The position numbers were made by a program, and so were the translations under genes. The notes under the pieces were generated by a model that ran no database searches, was not told the DNA's origin, and saw only the letters and a list, made by a program, of their open reading frames with translations. A stretch of 17,944 bases of DNA, taken from the NCBI GenBank assembly GCA_900544265.1, contig UQUQ01000038.1, forward strand, positions 1 through 17,944, given 5' to 3'. Positions 14,569 to 17,944 of this stretch are shown here, in pieces; position 1 is the stretch's first letter; each line of letters starts with the position of its first letter. Source of the DNA: an uncultured Alistipes sp. Its GTDB lineage: Bacteria > Bacteroidota > Bacteroidia > Bacteroidales > Rikenellaceae.

Positions 14569-16551
14569 TCAATAGATCCACTCGAAGTCGTCGACAAGCA
14601 TCTCGTTCTGCGAGCAGCCCGTCAGGTAGTCGCCGCGCATGCTCGTGGCGCACGAGATGACGAGCGAGCAGGCAGCTGACGACGGATTGGCGGCCTCCTT
14701 GTCATACCACGACACCGGAATGACATACTCGACCCAGTCGCCCGTGCTCTCGCTGATGACCTGCTGGCCGTAACCGAGGATCGCACCCTCGTCGACGGAC
14801 GAGGTCTCGGCCGGATTCCACATGCCCGTCGGGGCCGTCATGCCCGAGCTGACGCCGTGCCGAGCCGTCCAGTCGACCACCGCCACGAAGATGTACGAAC
14901 GGTCCTGCTGATCCTTGTACGACGCACCGTCGGGATCGAAGGAACCGACCTTGTCGATCGTGCCGACGGTCGCCTTGCAGCGCACCTTCAGCGCCCGCGG
15001 ACGTGCCGTCCACTCGTAGGGCTGGCCGAAGCAGGCCGTGCCGCTGAAGCCTTCGTAAACGAACTGTCCCGTATACATGTTGCCCGGGGCAAAGATCGCA
15101 CCCAGCACCAGACGGGGCATGAGCACGGCAGCGCCCTCCTCCTCGTAGCAGAGCGGCGTGTAGATCTTGGGCTCACCCGACTCTTCGTACTGCTCGAGGA
15201 ACATGTTGTTGCCGCTGTCCCAGAAATTCTCGCCCTCGGCATTGGGATAGGTAATCGGATAGAAGGTCACGTTGTCGGTGGTCATCTGCTTCTTCGACCA
15301 GCCCGACATGTCGCCGTTGGGAACCACGTCGCCATCGGCGGTCTTGAACTCCACGGCAGCCAGGGCTTCACCCTCCTTGGCCACGCGCACCTCGTAGTCC
15401 GACGCGGCGAAGACGCCCGTACCCTCGGCGATGGTGTGGATCTCCAGCCCGGCCTCGTTCGTCGAGGCGCTCCAGACAGGAGCAAGGCGATAGACGTCAC
15501 CCTCGACAAGCTCCGCCTCCTGCCAGTCGGCGGCACCCTTCTCGCGGTACTGTACCGCCGCGCCGTCGGGCAGGTGCTCGGCCGTCACCGTCGCCGTATT
15601 GGCCCACAGGTCGGCATCGTCGTTATAGGCGAGCGTCGGCTTGGCCGTCAGGTGGAAGGTGAGGGTCTTGGTCGTGACCTGCTCCTTGGTGTCGGTCACC
15701 GTGAGTGCGAACTTGTGGTCCGAATCCTCGTTGTAGATCAGGGCGATCATCGGCACGAGAGACGAGATGTCGAACGTCACGGAACTCTGGCCCAGCACCT
15801 GGTCCCCGACGGGGAATCCGAGTCCCTGCAGCACCTCGGCCATCGAACCGGGATTCACCAGGTCGAGCGTCTCCGAAAGGCCGATAGCCCCGAGAATCTC
15901 GGGCGTCAGCGCCGGCGAGTCGATCTGCACCGTGAAACCGGCGATCTTGCCCTGCGCTACGACCGATACCTGCACGGACATCGTCTCCTGGATCTCCTGC
16001 ACGGCGTCGATATCCCCGTCGACAAGCGTAATCACGGGAGCGGCCTTGGCGCTTTCGGTCAGGTGAAGCGTCAGCGTCTTGGTCACGCTCTGCCCGGCAC
16101 GGTCGGTCACCGTCACGCCGAACTTGTGGTCCGAAGTCTGGTCATAAACCATGATAAGCGGCACGAAGCGCGAAATGTCGATCGACAGTGCCGTCTGACC
16201 GAGTACTGCATCCCCAACGGGCAGGCCCAGCGAGGCAAGGCCCTCGGCGACATCGGCCGATGCCGGATTGGCCAGGCTGAAGCTGCGCGAGAGACCCACC
16301 ATCGCCAGCATCTCGTCCGTCAGGAAGGGCGAGTCGATCGAGATCGTCAGCTCCTCGATCTTGCCCGGAGCCGTCACGTTGACCTGCACGGTCATGCCCT
16401 GCACCATCTCCTGGGGCTGATCGATGCTCGCACCGGCGAGTTCGATCGTCGGCATGTCGGGGCGCTTGCCCCCTTCGTCATCCTTGCTGCAACCGGCAAA
16501 AAGGCCGGCCATCGCGGCGAACATTGCCGCCATCGTCAATATTTTTCTCAT
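14569..16551 (-). CDS. Surface lipoprotein with tandem repeats and PCMD-like C-terminus
   Basis: This 660-residue protein has a lipoprotein signal with C21 (GLFAGC) followed by an acidic SKDDEGG stretch, typical of surface-exported Bacteroidetes lipoproteins. Residues ~41-166 and ~172-303 are a tandem duplication: both contain GKI, IDSP, a GLS segment, FPVGD or LPVGD, VLGQ, DIS, SDHKF and VTVTD or LTVTD elements at matching spacing. A region at ~305-405 may be Fn3-like. The C-terminal ~250 residues, with NGDMSGW, repeated aromatic segments, RGDYLTGCS and a closing VDDFEWIY, resemble the PCMD (putative carbohydrate metabolism domain) family. It is probably a glycan-binding or adhesin-like surface protein. 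It is monocistronic with its own promoter and terminator. The original frame extends to 16620, but the ATG at 16551 fits the signal peptide. Confidence 0.85.
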   Translation of the reverse strand: MRKILTMAAMFAAMAGLFAGCSKDDEGGKRPDMPTIELAGASIDQPQEMVQGMTVQVNVTAPGKIEELTISIDSPFLTDEMLAMVGLSRSFSLANPASADVAEGLASLGLPVGDAVLGQTALSIDISRFVPLIMVYDQTSDHKFGVTVTDRAGQSVTKTLTLHLTESAKAAPVITLVDGDIDAVQEIQETMSVQVSVVAQGKIAGFTVQIDSPALTPEILGAIGLSETLDLVNPGSMAEVLQGLGFPVGDQVLGQSSVTFDISSLVPMIALIYNEDSDHKFALTVTDTKEQVTTKTLTFHLTAKPTLAYNDDADLWANTATVTAEHLPDGAAVQYREKGAADWQEAELVEGDVYRLAPVWSASTNEAGLEIHTIAEGTGVFAASDYEVRVAKEGEALAAVEFKTADGDVVPNGDMSGWSKKQMTTDNVTFYPITYPNAEGENFWDSGNNMFLEQYEESGEPKIYTPLCYEEEGAAVLMPRLVLGAIFAPGNMYTGQFVYEGFSGTACFGQPYEWTARPRALKVRCKATVGTIDKVGSFDPDGASYKDQQDRSYIFVAVVDWTARHGVSSGMTAPTGMWNPAETSSVDEGAILGYGQQVISESTGDWVEYVIPVSWYDKEAANPSSAACSLVISCATSMRGDYLTGCSQNEMLVDDFEWIY

Positions 16552-16589
16552 AGTCAACCTAATGAATGATACATGTCGTTTGTTTCGTG

Positions 16590-16621
16590 CAAAAATAGCG
16601 CCCTGCGGTGAGGTGGGCAAA
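16590..16621 (-). promoter_or_regulatory. Promoter of the tandem-repeat lipoprotein
   Basis: On the minus strand TTTG (16621-16618) is followed after exactly 20 nt by TATTTTTG (16597-16590), matching the Bacteroidetes -33/-7 consensus TTTG and TAnnTTTG. The -7 element is 38 nt upstream of the ATG at 16551, which supports that start. Confidence 0.75.
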
Positions 16622-16855
16622 TAAATTCAACGAACAGCCGGAAAAGCAATCACAGACACCCGTTTTTTCATCACGAACCGGTCGACGGATTCCATGCAAT
16701 CCCCGCTTCGCGCCACCGGAAGAACCGGCGACGGGTCCTGCGGAGTCCCTCGCCGAAGGGACAGTCCGACACGGACAGGCGACGGATGCGGGGCGGGCAG
16801 GCGACGGGCACAAGGCGAACAAAAACACACGACAAGCGGGCGACGTGCAGGGCAC

Positions 16856-16889
16856 AAAAACAAAAAACGACCGCCGAAGCAGTCGTTTT
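16856..16889 (-). terminator. UUCG-loop terminator of tRNA-Glu
   Basis: On the minus strand an 11-bp stem (AAAACGACTGC with GCGGTCGTTTT, one G-U pair) closes a cUUCGg tetraloop, then T residues run from 16867 to 16856 with one interruption. It begins 5 nt after the tRNA 3' end. Confidence 0.85.
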
Positions 16890-16893
16890 CGAG

Positions 16894-16965
16894 TAGTGGA
16901 TAGGGGATTCGAACCCCTATGTCATGCGTGAGAGGCATGTATCCTAACCCTTAGATGAATCCACC
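16894..16965 (-). tRNA. tRNA-Glu (anticodon CUC)
   Basis: The 72-nt minus-strand sequence folds as a tRNA: acceptor GGTGGAT with ATCCACT (first pair G-U), D arm at ATCT/GGAT, anticodon stem CATGC/GCATG around loop CTCTCAC giving anticodon CTC, and T arm AGGGG-TTCGAAT-CCCCT with discriminator A. CCA is not encoded. Anticodon CUC reads GAG, the glutamate codon that dominates in this GC-rich genome. It stands alone with its own promoter and terminator. Confidence 0.95.
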
Positions 16966-16985
16966 GTTTTGGTTTTTTCGTGGTG

Positions 16986-17016
16986 CAAAGATAACGCCTT
17001 CTTTCAAAACTCCAAA
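16986..17016 (-). promoter_or_regulatory. Promoter of tRNA-Glu
   Basis: TTTG (17016-17013) followed after 19 nt by TATCTTTG (16993-16986) on the minus strand is a full Bacteroidetes consensus promoter. The -7 element ends 20 nt before the tRNA 5' end. The surrounding ~100 nt are clearly AT-rich. Confidence 0.8.
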
Positions 17017-17051
17017 ATTTTCGGGCAAAATATGTGATTTTTTTTATTTTT

Positions 17052-17082
17052 CTTGTCACCGCTTCCTTTTTGCCTATCTTTA
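17052..17082 (+). promoter_or_regulatory. Promoter of the DUF3298-like lipoprotein
   Basis: CTTG (17052-17055), 19 nt, then TATCTTTA (17075-17082) is a near match to TTTG and TAnnTTTG, with one mismatch in each element. The predicted transcript starts about 20 nt before the ATG at 17108. Confidence 0.55.
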
Positions 17083-17107
17083 CGCCGAACCAATACCCAC
17101 AACGACC

Positions 17108-17857
17108 ATGAAACGACTCCCCGCCCTGCTCCCCCTCGCCGCAGCCGCCCTTGCGGTCTCCTGCTCGTCCCGCCCGACCGCTCCCGACTTCGGCGAGCGC
17201 TCCGTCGACACGCTGCTGCGGCACGGCGCGGCCAGCTGCCGCGTGGAATACCGCTTCGCCACCATCCGCAATGCCGACGCCTCGGAAGCCCTGCGAACCA
17301 TCGAACAGGCCAACATCGGCTACTTCTTTGAACTCGAGGAGTTCTCCGGGACCCCCACCGAAGCGGCCGACAGCGCCCTGCACGAGATCGCGCGGGAGTG
17401 CCTGCCCGATCTGCCCGAGCGGGCCGAAGCCCCGGTCTACGAGATTGCGGTCGAGTCCCAGGGCACGGTTGTCGACACGCTCCTCACCTACGTCATCGTG
17501 CGGTCGAGCTACCTGGGCGGCGCACACGGCTCCTACGCCACGAACTACCACAACTACTCGCTGCGCGACGGCTACGAACTCTGCACGGCGGACCTCTTCA
17601 CGCCGGAGCAGCTGCAGGAGATCGACCGTCGCATCCGCCTGAAACTGCTCGAGCAGTACGACGCGACGGACGACGAAGGGCTCGCCGCCGCGGGGTTCTT
17701 CCCCGACTACATCACCGCCACGGAGAACTTCCTCGTGACGCCCTACGGCATCACCTTCCACTACAACCCCTACGAGATCGGCTGCTACGCCCTCGGGGCC
17801 GTCGAGGTGGAGTTCTCGACCGGCGAACTGAACGAAGTGCGCGCCCCCGGACACCCC
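17108..17857 (+). CDS. DUF3298-like lipoprotein, 3' end lost
   Basis: About 250 residues are readable. The start gives a lipoprotein signal with C19 (LAVSC). Residues ~45-130 resemble a DUF4163-type N-domain, and ~130-240 the DUF3298/RsiV-like domain, recognisable from YLGGAHGSYATNYHNYSL (135-152), DLFTP (162-166), and a closing TPYGITFHYNPYEIGCYALG (211-230), a signature of this family. Members are exported proteins of uncertain role; in RsiV the domain binds lysozyme, but that function should not be assumed here. The frame stays open into a C/G homopolymer run starting near 17855, so the natural stop is not visible. The family normally ends shortly after this point, so little coding sequence is probably missing. 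Confidence 0.85.
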
Positions 17858-17944
17858 GCCCCCCCGCCCCCCCCCCCCCCCCCCCCGCGGGGGGGCCCCG
17901 CGGCCCCCCCCCCCCCCCCCCACAAAAAAAAAAAAAAAAACCCC
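17855..17944. repeat. Homopolymer-rich contig-end artefact
   Basis: From about 17855 the sequence turns into long C runs, a short G run, an A run of 18 and four C. This pattern has no codon structure or repeat unit like the rest of the window and is typical of failed base calls or assembly at a contig end. It should not be read as a biological repeat. Confidence 0.85.

Larger units (their letters stand above)
16552..16893. other. Intergenic region with no recognised gene
   Basis: Only the lipoprotein promoter (16590-16621) and the tRNA terminator (16856-16889) can be identified in these 342 nt. The middle part is GC-rich and repeats a GGCGACG core at 16727, 16778, 16800 and 16839, and has a small hairpin, GTCCCT (16745-16750) with AGGGAC (16757-16762). 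Reading frames here are cysteine- and arginine-rich and look spurious. Confidence 0.5.

Noticed and set aside
14857..16569. Plus-strand 570-codon frame opposite the tandem-repeat lipoprotein
   Set aside because: The minus strand has a lipobox, internal repeats and a consensus promoter; the plus frame has only low-information composition.
16627..16938. Minus-strand 103-codon frame overlapping tRNA-Glu and its terminator
   Set aside because: It reads through the tRNA and the terminator hairpin and has no domain or signal features.
1..17944. CRISPR arrays, insertion sequences, riboswitches
   Set aside because: I looked for regularly spaced repeats, transposase motifs and long conserved leader structures and found none that could be supported.

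Overview
This window looks like chromosomal DNA from a GC-rich gut member of the Bacteroidales. Alistipes or another Rikenellaceae genus is my best guess; this is inference from gene content and style, with no marker gene present. Supporting signs are several lipoproteins with N-terminal lipobox cysteines, TAnnTTTG-type -7 promoter elements with TTTG -33 elements, a XylR-like sugar regulator, GH92/GH20 enzymes, a PCMD-type surface lipoprotein, and the xerC-hpf gene pair. The last ~90 bases are homopolymer runs and look like an assembly or read artefact at a contig end.

Region 1 (about 100-11120, minus strand) is one seven-gene secreted glycan/phosphate operon. In transcription order it encodes: a GH92 alpha-mannosidase lipoprotein with added C-terminal CHB_HEX_C-like and PA14-like domains; an endonuclease/exonuclease/phosphatase (EEP) lipoprotein; a fusion of a GDPD/PI-PLC-like phosphodiesterase with an alkaline phosphatase; a GH63/GH37-like (alpha/alpha)6 glycosidase; a Dcr2-like metallophosphoesterase; a cytoplasmic ROK sugar kinase; and a GH20 beta-hexosaminidase lipoprotein. 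Except for the 123-nt gap after GH92, spacing runs from a 4-nt overlap to 31 nt, and a strong intrinsic terminator follows GH20. Three phosphoryl-ester hydrolases sit among enzymes for mannosyl, glucosyl and N-acetylhexosaminyl bonds. This suggests a phosphate-decorated glycan or glycolipid as substrate, such as phosphorylated high-mannose N-glycan, phosphomannan or GPI-like glycan (inference).

Region 2 (11121-12486) holds the divergent XylR-like regulator (LacI-type sensor plus AraC HTH). The strongest non-gene signal is a 31-nt element at 11179-11209 in this divergent spacer. It recurs with 25/31 identity at 102-132, beyond the operon terminator at the left edge. Each copy has two TTTGCG half-sites exactly 21 nt apart, the geometry expected for an AraC-type dimer. 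I propose these are the regulator's operators, and that the left copy controls a second minus-strand transcript starting just outside the window.

Region 3 (12502-14500) is housekeeping: a flavin reductase-family protein, divergent from a Xer tyrosine recombinase followed by a short ribosome hibernation factor (HPF). The two divergent promoters form a palindrome, and the recombinase mRNA is predicted to be leaderless or nearly so.

Region 4 (14569-17944) contains a surface lipoprotein with two tandem ~125-residue repeats and a PCMD-like C-terminus, a tRNA-Glu(CUC) gene with canonical promoter and UUCG-loop terminator, and a DUF3298-like lipoprotein truncated by the artefactual end.
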